Positions 21,392 to 31,547 of a DNA stretch of 64,000 bases are shown here, in pieces (position 1 is the stretch's first letter; each line of letters begins with the position of its first letter). Location of the stretch: contig NZ_CP050854.1 in the NCBI RefSeq assembly GCF_017569925.1, forward strand, positions 1,302,001-1,366,000, in the 5' to 3' direction. The notes under the pieces are model-generated. The model saw only the letters and a list, made by a program, of their open reading frames with translations, was not told the origin of the DNA and ran no database searches. The translations under genes and the position numbers were made by a program. The DNA comes from Brenneria izadpanahii (GTDB lineage: Bacteria > Pseudomonadota > Gammaproteobacteria > Enterobacterales > Enterobacteriaceae).

Positions 21392-22030
21392 TTGAGTGAC
21401 CAGCCAGACCTGCGCATTGTGTTTTTTGATTTAGACGGCACGCTGCATCAGCAGGATATGTTTGGTAGTTTTCTGCGCTTTCTGCTCAGGCGGTTACCGC
21501 TTAATCTTATTCTCGTTCTTCCATTATTGCCGGTTATCGGTTTTGGCTTGTTGGTTTATGGCCGCGCCGCCCGCTGGCCGATGAGCTGGCTGTTGTGGGC
21601 CATTACCTTTGGCCGCGATGAGGAACATCTGGTCCAGTTGGAAAAACAGTTTGTTAATGATTTCCGCCGCCAGGTAACGCCTTTCCCGCAGGTGCAGCAG
21701 CGGTTGACGGAGTATTTACAAGATACGCATGCTCAGGTTTGGCTGGTAACCGGTTCACCTCAACGTTTAGTTGAGCAGGTTTATCATGATTCCTCTTTTT
21801 TACCTGGCGTGCGGTTAATGGGGAGTCAGATAACGCGGCGCGGCGGCGGCTGGATATTGACGCTGCGTTGTTTGGGACAGGAAAAAGTCATTCAGATGGA
21901 GCAGCGTCTGGGGGCGCCGTTAAGGTTATATAGCGGCTACAGCGACAGCAAGCAGGATAATCCGCTGCTCTATTTTTGTGAGCACCGCTGGCGAGTGACG
22001 CCCAATGGCAGCCTGCAACAGTTGGAATAA
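21392..22030 (+). CDS. pgpC: Phosphatidylglycerophosphatase C
   Basis: A HAD-superfamily membrane phosphatase close to E. coli YfhB/PgpC, which dephosphorylates phosphatidylglycerol phosphate in phospholipid synthesis. It shows the DxDGT nucleophile motif (FFDLDGTLHQQDMF), membrane segments (LPLNLILVLPLLPVIGFGLLV), ITGSP-like motif II (VTGSPQRLVE) and the C-terminal motif YSGYSDSKQDNPLLYF. The start is uncertain. I chose the TTG at 21392 because GAGGAG lies 8 nt upstream and the protein then begins MSDQPDLRIVFFD, as expected for the family. A TTG at 21377 in the same frame would overlap that ribosome binding site. The gene is divergent from lapG. Confidence 0.9.
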   Translation: MSDQPDLRIVFFDLDGTLHQQDMFGSFLRFLLRRLPLNLILVLPLLPVIGFGLLVYGRAARWPMSWLLWAITFGRDEEHLVQLEKQFVNDFRRQVTPFPQVQQRLTEYLQDTHAQVWLVTGSPQRLVEQVYHDSSFLPGVRLMGSQITRRGGGWILTLRCLGQEKVIQMEQRLGAPLRLYSGYSDSKQDNPLLYFCEHRWRVTPNGSLQQLE

Positions 22031-22102
22031 CCTTTCTCCGGCCTTGTTCAGACGCGCTCAATAGCTATAATGCCCGCCGCAAGGCGTTTAAAAACAGCGT
22101 AA

Positions 22103-22609
<507 letters not shown>

Positions 22610-22729
22610 TAATTCTCCCGCAGGCGGAAATCTCCGGCGGCATCGGGCCGCCAGCGGAAAAAACTTCCGCCTACTGACGCGAGAATGTTGGGAGATGGCG
22701 GGGAGGAAGGAAACCGCTGGCGGTATGCA

Positions 22730-24175
22730 TCAGTCCGGTACACTATCCGGCGGAACGGCGGGATAACCCTGCGCCGATAACAGCTTCAGTTTTGCCCTGG
22801 CCTCTTTCTCCAGCAGATACCCTTCAAGGCTCACCATATAGCGACGAATGTTCTCCACGTAGTTATAGGCTTGCTGTCCGCGCGCATAACCGTAAGTGGT
22901 CTGCGCGTAGTAACGTTTCTGGCTAAGCATGGGCAGACGAATCTTTACATCGACCCAGCTATCAGGGTTGCCGTTCTGTTTGGCCGTCAGCTTACGGGCG
23001 TCCAGCAAGTGGGCGTATCCCATATTATAAGCCGCTAACGCAAACCAGATTTTCTCATCTTCGGGGATGGTATCGGGCATTTTTTGCATCATATGGGACA
23101 TATATTGCGCGCCCCCGCGAATGCTTTGCTCAGGATCGAGGCGATCGGAAACCTCCAGGCTTTCCGCGGTATTGCGGGTAAGCATCATCAGCCCGCGAAC
23201 GCCGGTCGGCGAGGTCGCCAGCGGATTCCAGTGCGACTCCTGATAGGAAATGGCCGCCAACAACTTCCAGTCAATATCCGTCGCATGTTTTTCAAATAAC
23301 GGCTGGAAATCGGGTAATGTTTCGTCGATGGCGGAGAGGAATGTGGTGGTGTCAACGTAATCAAATTCGCCGACATGGCCCAAATACTTTTCTTCCAGGC
23401 GGGCGAGGGAGCCATCCTCAACGATACGGCTGAAAAAATCCAGCAACGCCGCCGACAGACTGTCATCGTGAGAGCGCCGCATATACCAGGTGACCGGCTC
23501 TTCATCGCTGAGATCGAAGGCGACGGCAAGCTGCGGATGAATCCGCTGCATTAATCCAACGGTTACCGAGTCCCCCAGCGTGTAGTCGAGTTTGCCGTCA
23601 GCGACCTGTTTCAGCAATTCTTGCGTGGTCAGATCGGACGCGGATTCCCAATTCAACTGCGGATATTTGTCCGCTTTCAAATCGCGTAGTGTGGAGATAT
23701 ATGCAGAACCCGACGTCACAGCCAGGCGTCCCTTTAATTTATCCATCGTTTTGGGCCGGGTATTCCCCAAACGATAAACCAACTGTTGTGAAACGGAATA
23801 GTAGGTCGGCCCGGCGCGAAAGCGCCCCAGACGCTCATGGTTGTAAATCAGTCCGGCCGCCAGTATGTCCGCATCGTCGTTATCCAGATCGTCAAACAGG
23901 TCGTCAAGATTTTTACGCGACGAAACCACCAGCTTGACGCCGAGATAATCGGCGAAACGTTTAGCCAGTTCATAGTCAAGACCTGTCGGGGCGCCGTTAC
24001 TGATAGTGTGAGTCAATGGCGAATTGACGGTACTGATACGCAACTCACCGCGTGAGAGGATCTGTCTGAGCTGAACGTCCTGACTGCTGCGCCAGGGGAT
24101 ATTTGGCCATAAAGCCAGCGCCAGCAGTAACGCGATAACCCCAATGAAAAAATAATTTATCTTTAAACGCTTCAA
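22730..24175 (-). CDS. mltF: Membrane-bound lytic murein transglycosylase F
   Basis: A 481-residue envelope protein. It has an N-terminal membrane anchor ([17 protein letters not shown]), a periplasmic solute-binding-protein-like module (about residues 40-265, [12 protein letters not shown] onward) and a C-terminal goose-lysozyme-like transglycosylase domain with the catalytic glutamate in SYQESHWNP. MltF cleaves the MurNAc-GlcNAc bond with formation of 1,6-anhydro ends; the N-terminal module modulates activity. Length and domain order match E. coli MltF (YfhD). It is divergent from purL, with a 351-bp intergenic region. Confidence 0.95.
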   Translation of the reverse strand: MKRLKINYFFIGVIALLLALALWPNIPWRSSQDVQLRQILSRGELRISTVNSPLTHTISNGAPTGLDYELAKRFADYLGVKLVVSSRKNLDDLFDDLDNDDADILAAGLIYNHERLGRFRAGPTYYSVSQQLVYRLGNTRPKTMDKLKGRLAVTSGSAYISTLRDLKADKYPQLNWESASDLTTQELLKQVADGKLDYTLGDSVTVGLMQRIHPQLAVAFDLSDEEPVTWYMRRSHDDSLSAALLDFFSRIVEDGSLARLEEKYLGHVGEFDYVDTTTFLSAIDETLPDFQPLFEKHATDIDWKLLAAISYQESHWNPLATSPTGVRGLMMLTRNTAESLEVSDRLDPEQSIRGGAQYMSHMMQKMPDTIPEDEKIWFALAAYNMGYAHLLDARKLTAKQNGNPDSWVDVKIRLPMLSQKRYYAQTTYGYARGQQAYNYVENIRRYMVSLEGYLLEKEARAKLKLLSAQGYPAVPPDSVPD

Positions 24176-24412
24176 ATAATTGTCTCTCGGCGGCTTGCCA
24201 GCCTATTTTTATTGCGGCCATTTTTTATGGCGGGCTATCCTGCCCTCCACCTTTACGGGCCGTCGCAAGCGAAGTTTACAATCGCGCTCGGCGATTTTTT
24301 ATACGAAAACTCCCAGAGTCGGGGCATTTTGCGTAACAAAACCGCAGTGTGCAACTTTTATTGATTTGCTTAATGATCAATCAGTGTCGTAACGTGATGT
24401 TTCACAATAGCG

Positions 24413-24451
24413 ACGCAAACGGTTTCGTCCTGAGAAAGGATTCTCTATAAT
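24413..24451 (+). promoter_or_regulatory. purL promoter with PurR operator
   Basis: ACGCAAACGGTTTCGT at 24413-24428 is a near-consensus PurR box. It overlaps the -35 position of a promoter whose -10 TATAAT is at 24446-24451, about 75 bp before the purL ATG. In E. coli, PurR with hypoxanthine or guanine represses purL. The rest of the 351-bp mltF-purL interval (24176-24526) shows nothing else I can name. Confidence 0.85.
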
Positions 24452-24526
24452 GACGCGCGTTTCCCCCCTGTAGCGCCCAACGATTGCACCGCTGTCAGTG
24501 CATCGAAGACGAGAGAACTTTAGATT

Positions 24527-27500
24527 ATGGAAATACTGCGTGGTTCACCTGCTTTGTCGGCTTTTCGTATTAATAAACTGCTTGTCCGGTGCAAAGAGCA
24601 CTTTTTGCCGATTAGCGATATCTATGCCGAATACGTGCATTTTGCCGATGTCAATGCGCCACTGAACAACGATGAACTGGCCAAACTGACGCGATTGCTG
24701 AAATATGGCCCCTCTCTCGCTGAACATGAGCCGCAAGGCCGTTTGCTGTTGGTGACTCCCCGTCCCGGTACGATTTCCCCGTGGTCTTCCAAAGCGACCG
24801 ATATCGCGCGTAACTGCGGATTGAGTAAAGTTTTACGTCTGGAGCGCGGCCTGGCTTTTTATATTCATGCGCCGACGCTGAGCGATGACCAGTGGCGACA
24901 ACTGGGCGCGTTGCTGCATGACCGCATGATGGAAAGCGTTTTTGATGAAATGCAGCAGGCGGAGCAGCTATTCTCGCATCATCAACCCGCGCCGTTAAAA
25001 CGTATTGAGATTTTGTTGCGCGGCCGTCAGGCGCTGGAAGAGGCGAATATCCGGTTGGGGCTGGCTCTGGCGGAAGATGAGATCGATTATCTGCTGGAGG
25101 CGTTCAATAAGCTGGGCCGTAACCCGACGGATATCGAGCTTTACATGTTCGCACAGGCGAACTCCGAACACTGCCGTCATAAAATCTTTAATGCCGACTG
25201 GGTGATAGACGGTGTGGAACAGCCGAAGTCGCTGTTTAAGATGATTAAGAACACCTTTGTCCATACGCCGGAATACGTGTTATCAGCCTATAAGGATAAC
25301 GCCGCGGTTATGGAAGGTTCCGCCGTTGGCCGCTTCTATGCCGATACTCAGGGAAACTATGATTATCATCAGGGCGAAGCGCATATTCTGATGAAGGTGG
25401 AAACCCACAACCACCCGACCGCTATTTCACCCTGGCCGGGCGCGGCAACCGGCTCCGGCGGCGAAATTCGCGATGAGGGCGCGACAGGGCGCGGTTCTAA
25501 ACCCAAGGCGGGCCTGGTCGGCTTCTCCGTATCAAACCTGCGTATTCCCGGTTTTGAACAACCGTGGGAAGAGGATTTCGGCAAGCCCGATCGTATCGTC
25601 AGCGCGCTGGATATCATGACTGAAGGCCCATTGGGCGGCGCGGCGTTTAATAATGAGTTTGGCCGTCCTGCGCTGACCGGATATTTCCGGACTTATGAAG
25701 AACGGGTGGACAGCCATAACGGTATGGAACTGCGCGGTTATCATAAGCCCATCATGCTGGCGGGCGGTATCGGCAATATTCGCGCCGATCACGTGCAGAA
25801 AGGCGAAATCAGCATCGGCGCCAAATTAATCGTGCTGGGCGGTCCGGCCATGAATATCGGGCTGGGGGGCGGGGCGGCATCGTCAATGGCTTCCGGCCAG
25901 TCTGACGCCGACCTGGATTTTGCTTCCGTTCAGCGCGATAACCCGGAAATGGAGCGCCGTTGTCAGGAAGTGATCGATCGCTGCTGGCAGTTAGGCGAAC
26001 AGAATCCGATCCTGTTTATTCACGACGTGGGCGCCGGCGGTCTATCCAACGCCATGCCGGAACTGGTTAGCGACGGCGGCCGCGGCGGCCGTTTTGAACT
26101 GCGCGACATTTTGAATGACGAACCGGGCATGAGCCCGCTGGAAGTCTGGTGCAACGAGTCGCAAGAACGTTATGTATTGGCTGTCGCGCCGGAACAACTG
26201 GCGCTGTTTGATGAGATCTGCCGTCGTGAACGCGCGCCTTATACGGTGATTGGCGAGGCGACGGAAGAACAGCATCTGACGCTGAACGACCGCCATTTCA
26301 ATAATCAGCCAATCGACCTGCCGCTGGATGTTTTGCTGGGCAAAACGCCGAAAATGCTGCGTGATGTTGAACGCAAACAGGTGGAGGGCGCCCCGTTAAA
26401 ACGCGATGGCATTTATCTGGCTGAAGCCGTCGAGCGTGTGCTGCATCTGCCGGTGGTGGCGGAAAAAACCTTCCTGATTACCATTGGCGACCGTTCGGTT
26501 ACCGGCATGGTCGCCCGCGATCAAATGGTCGGCCCGTGGCAGGTGCCGGTGGCCGACTGCGCGGTAACGACGGCGAGCCTGGACAGCTATTACGGTGAAG
26601 CGATGTCTATTGGTGAACGCGCGCCCGTGGCGTTGCGTAATTTCGCCGCATCCGCGCGCCTGGCGGTCGGCGAAGCATTAACCAATATTGCCGCGACCCA
26701 TATCGGCCCGCTGACTCGCGTTAAGCTCTCGGCAAACTGGATGGCGGCAGCCGGTCATCCGGGAGAGGATGCCGGGCTTTACGATGCGGTGAAAGCGATT
26801 GGCGAAGAGCTTTGTCCGGCGCTGGGATTAACGATCCCTGTCGGTAAAGACTCTATGTCGATGAAAACCCGCTGGCAGGAAAACGGGGAAGAGCGAGCTA
26901 TTACCTCGCCGATGTCGCTGGTGATTTCTGCTTTTGCCCGTGTGGAAGACGTTCGTAATACGGTGACGCCTCAGTTGCGTACCGATCAGGACAACGCCTT
27001 ATTGCTGATCGACCTGGGCGCTGGGCGCAAAGCGCTGGGCGCTACGGCGCTGGCTCAGGTTTATCGTCAGTTAGGCCAAAAAACAGCGGATGTTCACGAT
27101 GCGCAACAGCTAGCCGGCTTCTTTAACGCCATGCAGCAACTGGTGGCGGATAAAGCGCTGTTGGCCTATCACGACCGTTCTGACGGCGGTTTGTTGGTCA
27201 CGCTGGCCGAGATGGCATTTGCCGGCCACTGCGGCGTGAATACTGATATCGCTTCGCAAGGCGACGATACGCTGGCTACGCTGTTCAATGAAGAACTGGG
27301 GGCGGTTGTCCAGGTTCCTGCTTCGCGTCGGGCGGAGGTGGAAAGCGTATTCGCTCAGCACGGCTTGGCGGACTGTGTCCACTATCTTGGCCGGGCCGAA
27401 GAGGGCGCCCGCTTTATTATTACGCGTGGCGAGGAAGTGATTTACCGCGAAAGCCGCAACACCATGCGTACCTGGTGGGCGGAAACCACCTGGCAGATGC

Positions 27501-28411
27501 AACGACTGCGCGATAATCCGCAGTGCGCCGATCAAGAACATAGCGCCAAACAGGATGACAGCGATCCCGGCTTGAATGTGGCGCTAACTTTTGCGCCGCA
27601 GGAAGATATTGCCGCGCCTTATATCGCCAGCCAGGTCCGTCCGAAAGTGGCGGTATTGCGTGAGCAAGGGGTTAATTCCCATATTGAAATGGCCGCTGCT
27701 TTCCACCGCGCCGGTTTTGACGCCGTCGACGTTCATATGAGCGATCTGCTGGCGGGCCGCCGGGATCTGAACGATTTCCATGCGCTGGTTGCCTGCGGCG
27801 GTTTCTCTTATGGCGACGTACTGGGCGCGGGTGAAGGTTGGGCGAAGTCCATTCTTTTCAATCCTCGAGTTCGCGATGAGTTCGCGGCGTTTTTCCAGCG
27901 TCCGCAGACGTTGGCGTTAGGGGTATGTAACGGCTGCCAGATGATGTCGAATCTGAGAGAGCTGATCCCCGGAGCCGAACTCTGGCCGCGTTTCGTCAAG
28001 AATAAATCGGAGCGTTTCGAAGCCCGCTTTAGTCTGGTGACGGTCGAGAAGAGCCCGTCGTTGTTTATGAACGACATGGCGGGTTCGCGTATGCCTATCG
28101 CTGTTTCACACGGCGAAGGTTTGGTTGAGGTCCGCGATGGCGCTCATCTGGCCGCGCTGGAGCAGCAAAGCCTGGTGGCGTTACGCTATGTGAATAACTA
28201 TGGTCAGGCGACGGAAAATTATCCCGCCAACCCGAACGGCTCGCCAAACGGCATCACCGCGGTGACCAGCGCCAGCGGCCGGGCTACGGTCATGATGCCG
28301 CACCCTGAGCGGGTATTCCGCACGGTCAGCAACTCCTGGCACCCGGAAGAGTGGGGGGAAGACGGCCCATGGATGCGTATGTTCCGCAACGCGCGTAAAC
28401 AGCTGGGGTAA
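24527..28411 (+). CDS. purL: Phosphoribosylformylglycinamidine synthase
   Basis: The single-chain (large) form, 1294 residues, one less than E. coli. It catalyses the fourth step of de novo purine synthesis, FGAR + Gln + ATP to FGAM. Visible elements: an N-terminal PurS-like part; the FGAM synthetase core with [21 protein letters not shown] and a second ATP-like site ([10 protein letters not shown]); and a C-terminal class I glutaminase domain with nucleophile Cys1134 in GVCNGCQMM and the His-x-Glu pair in MPHPERVF. The ATG at 24527 follows GAGAGAAC. A PurR box upstream indicates purine repression. Confidence 0.98.
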   Translation: MEILRGSPALSAFRINKLLVRCKEHFLPISDIYAEYVHFADVNAPLNNDELAKLTRLLKYGPSLAEHEPQGRLLLVTPRPGTISPWSSKATDIARNCGLSKVLRLERGLAFYIHAPTLSDDQWRQLGALLHDRMMESVFDEMQQAEQLFSHHQPAPLKRIEILLRGRQALEEANIRLGLALAEDEIDYLLEAFNKLGRNPTDIELYMFAQANSEHCRHKIFNADWVIDGVEQPKSLFKMIKNTFVHTPEYVLSAYKDNAAVMEGSAVGRFYADTQGNYDYHQGEAHILMKVETHNHPTAISPWPGAATGSGGEIRDEGATGRGSKPKAGLVGFSVSNLRIPGFEQPWEEDFGKPDRIVSALDIMTEGPLGGAAFNNEFGRPALTGYFRTYEERVDSHNGMELRGYHKPIMLAGGIGNIRADHVQKGEISIGAKLIVLGGPAMNIGLGGGAASSMASGQSDADLDFASVQRDNPEMERRCQEVIDRCWQLGEQNPILFIHDVGAGGLSNAMPELVSDGGRGGRFELRDILNDEPGMSPLEVWCNESQERYVLAVAPEQLALFDEICRRERAPYTVIGEATEEQHLTLNDRHFNNQPIDLPLDVLLGKTPKMLRDVERKQVEGAPLKRDGIYLAEAVERVLHLPVVAEKTFLITIGDRSVTGMVARDQMVGPWQVPVADCAVTTASLDSYYGEAMSIGERAPVALRNFAASARLAVGEALTNIAATHIGPLTRVKLSANWMAAAGHPGEDAGLYDAVKAIGEELCPALGLTIPVGKDSMSMKTRWQENGEERAITSPMSLVISAFARVEDVRNTVTPQLRTDQDNALLLIDLGAGRKALGATALAQVYRQLGQKTADVHDAQQLAGFFNAMQQLVADKALLAYHDRSDGGLLVTLAEMAFAGHCGVNTDIASQGDDTLATLFNEELGAVVQVPASRRAEVESVFAQHGLADCVHYLGRAEEGARFIITRGEEVIYRESRNTMRTWWAETTWQMQRLRDNPQCADQEHSAKQDDSDPGLNVALTFAPQEDIAAPYIASQVRPKVAVLREQGVNSHIEMAAAFHRAGFDAVDVHMSDLLAGRRDLNDFHALVACGGFSYGDVLGAGEGWAKSILFNPRVRDEFAAFFQRPQTLALGVCNGCQMMSNLRELIPGAELWPRFVKNKSERFEARFSLVTVEKSPSLFMNDMAGSRMPIAVSHGEGLVEVRDGAHLAALEQQSLVALRYVNNYGQATENYPANPNGSPNGITAVTSASGRATVMMPHPERVFRTVSNSWHPEEWGEDGPWMRMFRNARKQLG

Positions 28412-28427
28412 CGTCAGCTTGAGTAAA

Positions 28428-28459
28428 ACCGCAAGGGGCCTTTGTTCGGCCCCTTCGGT
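28428..28459 (+). terminator. Hairpin downstream of purL
   Basis: AAGGGGCC (28433-28440) pairs with GGCCCCTT (28448-28455) around a 7-nt loop, with an outer ACCG/CGGT extension. It lies 17 bp past the purL stop. No T tract follows, so intrinsic termination would be weak. Confidence 0.55.
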
Positions 28460-28594
28460 CTGATGCGCTACGCCATCGTTCTCCCTATCCTGGGCTGTCG
28501 ATGGCGGCTTTGTATATCCTCGTTCCGCCCAATCTCTTTTAGCAATGAATCGATAACTGGAGCCTGAGAGCGATATGAGGGGCTTTCACCTATC

Positions 28595-28707
28595 TGTCGC
28601 AAAAGCACGACAGGCGCCATTTTCGATGTCGCCAAATGGTGACAATTAATTCATTGATTTTTAAAGGTGTAATTTATTTTCTGCGGCAATGTCGTTTTTT
28701 AACGACA
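28595..28707 (+). promoter_or_regulatory. Three GlrR binding boxes upstream of glmY
   Basis: Three exact TGTC-N10-GACA dyads lie at 28595-28612, 28627-28644 and 28690-28707. This is the GlrR (QseF) recognition pattern known for E. coli glmY. Centre-to-centre distances are 32 and 63 bp, close to 3 and 6 helical turns, so all three sites face the same side. They sit about 120-230 bp upstream of the sigma-54 promoter, a normal enhancer position. Confidence 0.9.
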
Positions 28708-28728
28708 GAATGGCGAGTCGCGTGGGTA

Positions 28729-28741
28729 AATCGGCGGGTTA
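28729..28741 (+). promoter_or_regulatory. Candidate IHF site
   Basis: AATCGGCGGGTTA matches the remembered IHF consensus WATCARNNNNTTR at all but one defined position. It lies between the GlrR boxes and the sigma-54 promoter, where IHF bending is expected. Confidence 0.45.
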
Positions 28742-28823
28742 CGGCGCATAACTTACGTGCTGATAAAAAAGTAACAATAAAAACAACTTAAAAATCATAT
28801 TGACGGTTTCTGTCTTTCAAAAG

Positions 28824-28839
28824 TGGCACAGATAGTGCT
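28824..28839 (+). promoter_or_regulatory. Sigma-54 promoter of glmY
   Basis: TGGCAC-N6-TGCT carries the invariant GG (28825-28826) and GC (28837-28838) exactly 10 bp apart. Counting 12 bp from the GC predicts transcription start at A28850, where the GlmY-like 5' end begins. Confidence 0.88.
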
Positions 28840-28849
28840 AATGTATATG

Positions 28850-29060
28850 AGTTGCTCATTCAACTGGTTATGATTGCGCTGCTGATTGGCAGAGACTTTC
28901 GCTCATAACACCCGGAATGACGCCAAAAGAAAAGGTGCCTATCGTCCAACAGATCGATAACAGTACGCGAAAGCTGACTTTATCAAACATCGGGCGACAC
29001 GTTGAGTGAGGCACCACCTATTCAGTTCCGCGGTCAGAAGAGCAATATCTTCTGACCGCG
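28850..29060 (+). ncRNA. glmY: GlmY small regulatory RNA
   Basis: It is located between purL and glrK as in E. coli. The predicted 5' end AGTTGCTCATTCAAC closely resembles the remembered E. coli GlmY start. GlmY is a decoy that titrates the adaptor RapZ, sparing GlmZ and so raising glmS expression when glucosamine-6-phosphate is low. The 3' end is set here at a perfect 13-bp stem (29029-29041 with 29048-29060). It lacks a following U tract, so the exact end is uncertain, and the resulting ~211 nt would exceed the E. coli primary transcript. Expression is expected to depend on sigma-54 and GlrR through the upstream sites. Confidence 0.8.
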
Positions 29061-29238
29061 CAATGCTTTAACATCCAGTCCGCACGCCTCTCCTGTTGAT
29101 GATCATCCTTGCTGCTTAGCCTGCGTTTTTTTGCTTTGGCGTTACTTTCGTATTGGAATGCGGCGCGCATTCAGTAGGGGAAAACGTTGAACTTTTATAT
29201 TACTCGATTAGCATCAGAGCGGAACGATAGGTAACGAG

Positions 29239-30675
29239 ATGATTTCCTTGAAACGATGGCGTTTATTCCCGCGTTCTCTGCGGCAGTTGGTCATTATGGC
29301 GTTTTTATTGGTGCTGTTGCCTTTATTGGTGCTGGCTTATCAAGCGTATCAAAGCCTGGATACGCTTAGCGAGCAGGCCGCAGAGATCAACCGCACGACG
29401 TCGAGGGATGCCCGGCGAAGCGAGGCGATGACCAGCGTAGCATTGGCTATGGAGCGTAGCTATCGCCAGTACTGCGTGCTGGATGATCAAACGCTGGCGA
29501 AACTCTACCAGGACCAGCGTAACCAGTATTCCCAAATGCTGGACGCGCACGCTTCCGTCTTACCCGATCAGCGCTATTATCAAACGCTGCGTCAATATTT
29601 AACCCAACTGACAGAATTACACTGCCACAATAGCGGTCCCGACCAGGCTGCATCCGCGCTGTTGGAAAATTTCTCCCGCGCAAATGGACAAATGGTTCAG
29701 ATGACGCGCGAAGTGGTGTTTTCCCGTGGACAACAATTGCAGCAGGCGATTGCTGAACGCGGTCATTTTTTCGGTTGGCAATCGTTATTGCTGTTTCTGG
29801 TGAGTCTGTTGCTGGTCTTCCTGTTCACTCGAATGATCATCGGTCCGGTAAATGGCGTCGAGCGGATGATCAATCGTCTGGGGGAAGGGCGGTCTTTAGG
29901 GAATACCAGCACCTTTAAAGGTCCGCGTGAAATTCGCTCGTTGGCGCAGCGCATTATCTGGCTGAGCGAACGGCTTTCCTGGCTGGAGTCGCAACGGCAT
30001 GAATTTCTCCGGCATATTTCCCATGAGTTGAAAACGCCGCTGGCAAGCCTGCGGGAAGGTACGGAACTGCTGGCTGATGAGGTAGTAGGTCCTCTGACGC
30101 CCGATCAGAAAGAAGTGGTGTCCATTCTGGACAGCAGTAGCCGGCATCTGCTGCAATTGATTGAACAGCTACTGGACTATAATCGCAAACTGGCGGATGC
30201 GCCGACGGAGCTGGAACGGGTCGAAATTGAAGAAATTGTCGATATCGTCGTATCGTCCCATAGTTTGCCGGCCAGAGCCAAAATGATGCATACCGATATT
30301 AAACTGGAAGCTGAATTCTGTTGGGCGGAAACGACGCTATTGATGCGTGTAATCGACAATCTCTATTCCAATGCGGTGCACTATGGCAAGGAATCCGGTA
30401 ACATTTGGATCTATAGCCGTCTGACGGGTAATCGGGTTCAGATTGAGGTCGCCAATAGCGGCACGCCGATTCCCGATGCGGAGCATAGCATGATTTTCGA
30501 GCCCTTTTACCAGGGAAGCCATCAGCGTAAAGGCGCGGTAAAAGGCAGCGGGTTGGGGTTGAGTATCGCCCGGGATTGTATCCGCCGAATGCACGGCGAG
30601 CTAAGCCTGATATCCGTTGACTATGCAGATGTCTGTTTTCGTATTGAATTGCCATTAACTTCCGAGAATGAATAA
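29239..30675 (+). CDS. glrK: Sensor histidine kinase GlrK (QseE)
   Basis: A 478-residue inner-membrane kinase. Order: TM1 (LVIMAFLLVLLPLLVLAY), a periplasmic sensor of about 130 residues, TM2 (LLLFLVSLLLVFLFT), HAMP, HisKA with the phospho-acceptor His262 in HISHELKTPL, and a HATPase domain (DNLYSNAVHYG, GSGLGLSIARD). It phosphorylates GlrR and thereby controls the sigma-54-dependent glmY promoter; envelope stress is the suggested input. It begins the glrK-qseG-glrR operon, 3 nt before qseG. The ATG at 29239 follows a GGTAACGAG sequence. Confidence 0.95.
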   Translation: MISLKRWRLFPRSLRQLVIMAFLLVLLPLLVLAYQAYQSLDTLSEQAAEINRTTSRDARRSEAMTSVALAMERSYRQYCVLDDQTLAKLYQDQRNQYSQMLDAHASVLPDQRYYQTLRQYLTQLTELHCHNSGPDQAASALLENFSRANGQMVQMTREVVFSRGQQLQQAIAERGHFFGWQSLLLFLVSLLLVFLFTRMIIGPVNGVERMINRLGEGRSLGNTSTFKGPREIRSLAQRIIWLSERLSWLESQRHEFLRHISHELKTPLASLREGTELLADEVVGPLTPDQKEVVSILDSSSRHLLQLIEQLLDYNRKLADAPTELERVEIEEIVDIVVSSHSLPARAKMMHTDIKLEAEFCWAETTLLMRVIDNLYSNAVHYGKESGNIWIYSRLTGNRVQIEVANSGTPIPDAEHSMIFEPFYQGSHQRKGAVKGSGLGLSIARDCIRRMHGELSLISVDYADVCFRIELPLTSENE

Positions 30676-30678
30676 ATA

Positions 30679-31527
30679 ATGAACGCATGGTTCGCCGCTC
30701 CTTTTCCGCTGCGCATTTGGTTTTCCGCCATGTTCGATGCGTCTTTCAGCCGTATGTTAAAGACCGTGGTGATGCCATCCTTGCTGTTATTGACGATATC
30801 GCTCCTGACTGCTTGTAACAATAATGCGGGGGGAGGCATATCGGCATATGGCCTGGAAAACCTAACGCCGAAAGAACAGGTCACCGATTATCGCGTGGCG
30901 CAGTGCGAGCATCTCTGGCAAGTGAGCGATCGGGAAGCCATGGATAACGCGCTGTACTGGCTGAGGGCGATGGATTGCGCCGGCCGGTTGACCCAGGCGC
31001 AGGCGCGGGAAGAGGCGCAGCTAGTGGCGGGCGGCGATTGGGAGAGCGCTTTCAAACAGGGCATTTTGCTGGATAATGCGGGCATCACGCCGGCGGAACG
31101 TCGGCAGATGTTGGAGAAGATCAATTTATTCCGCCTCGATTTTCCTGCGGCATTGCGTCCGCTGATACAGACCTGGCGCGACAGACAAACGCTGTTTCTG
31201 GCTTTATCCGATGAGCGCTTACGCTATAAGCGATTGCAGGAATCTACGGATAAACAGCTGGAGTCACTGCAAACTCAGCAAGAGCACCTACAATATCAGC
31301 TTGAGACGACAAGGCAGAAGCTGGAGAACCTGACGGATATCGAGCGCCAGCTTTCGACCCGTAAGCAGCTATCCGGGGAGATGCCTGATAACGAGCCCGA
31401 TCATCGCAATAATGCGGGCGCGGGGCGTGATAGCTCGCATAGCGCCATACCGCCGAAATCGGATGCGGAACCGGCAAAAGCGGATCGGACTTACACGCCG
31501 CCGGCTGAATCTGATACAGATAAATAG
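30679..31527 (+). CDS. qseG: Outer-membrane lipoprotein QseG
   Basis: A lipoprotein with lipobox LLTAC (Cys46 counted from this start), followed by the conserved NPLYWLRAMDC-like stretch (ALYWLRAMDCAGR), a predicted coiled coil (KLESLQTQQEHLQYQLETT region) and NLTDIERQLSTRK, all as in E. coli QseG (YfhG). It is thought to interact with the GlrK sensor from the outer membrane. The start is uncertain: ATG 30679 gives a 25-residue extension before the signal peptide, while an in-frame ATG at 30754 begins the hydrophobic signal directly. The C-terminus is a low-complexity, proline- and charge-rich tail. It sits between glrK and glrR. Confidence 0.9.
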   Translation: MNAWFAAPFPLRIWFSAMFDASFSRMLKTVVMPSLLLLTISLLTACNNNAGGGISAYGLENLTPKEQVTDYRVAQCEHLWQVSDREAMDNALYWLRAMDCAGRLTQAQAREEAQLVAGGDWESAFKQGILLDNAGITPAERRQMLEKINLFRLDFPAALRPLIQTWRDRQTLFLALSDERLRYKRLQESTDKQLESLQTQQEHLQYQLETTRQKLENLTDIERQLSTRKQLSGEMPDNEPDHRNNAGAGRDSSHSAIPPKSDAEPAKADRTYTPPAESDTDK

Positions 31528-31547
31528 ACGAAGGAGCCGAAAAACCA

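Noticed and set aside
29099..29132. T7 run at 29126-29132 as a glmY terminator
   Set aside because: No stable stem precedes the T run; the nearby GATGATCATC palindrome is too short and too far away.
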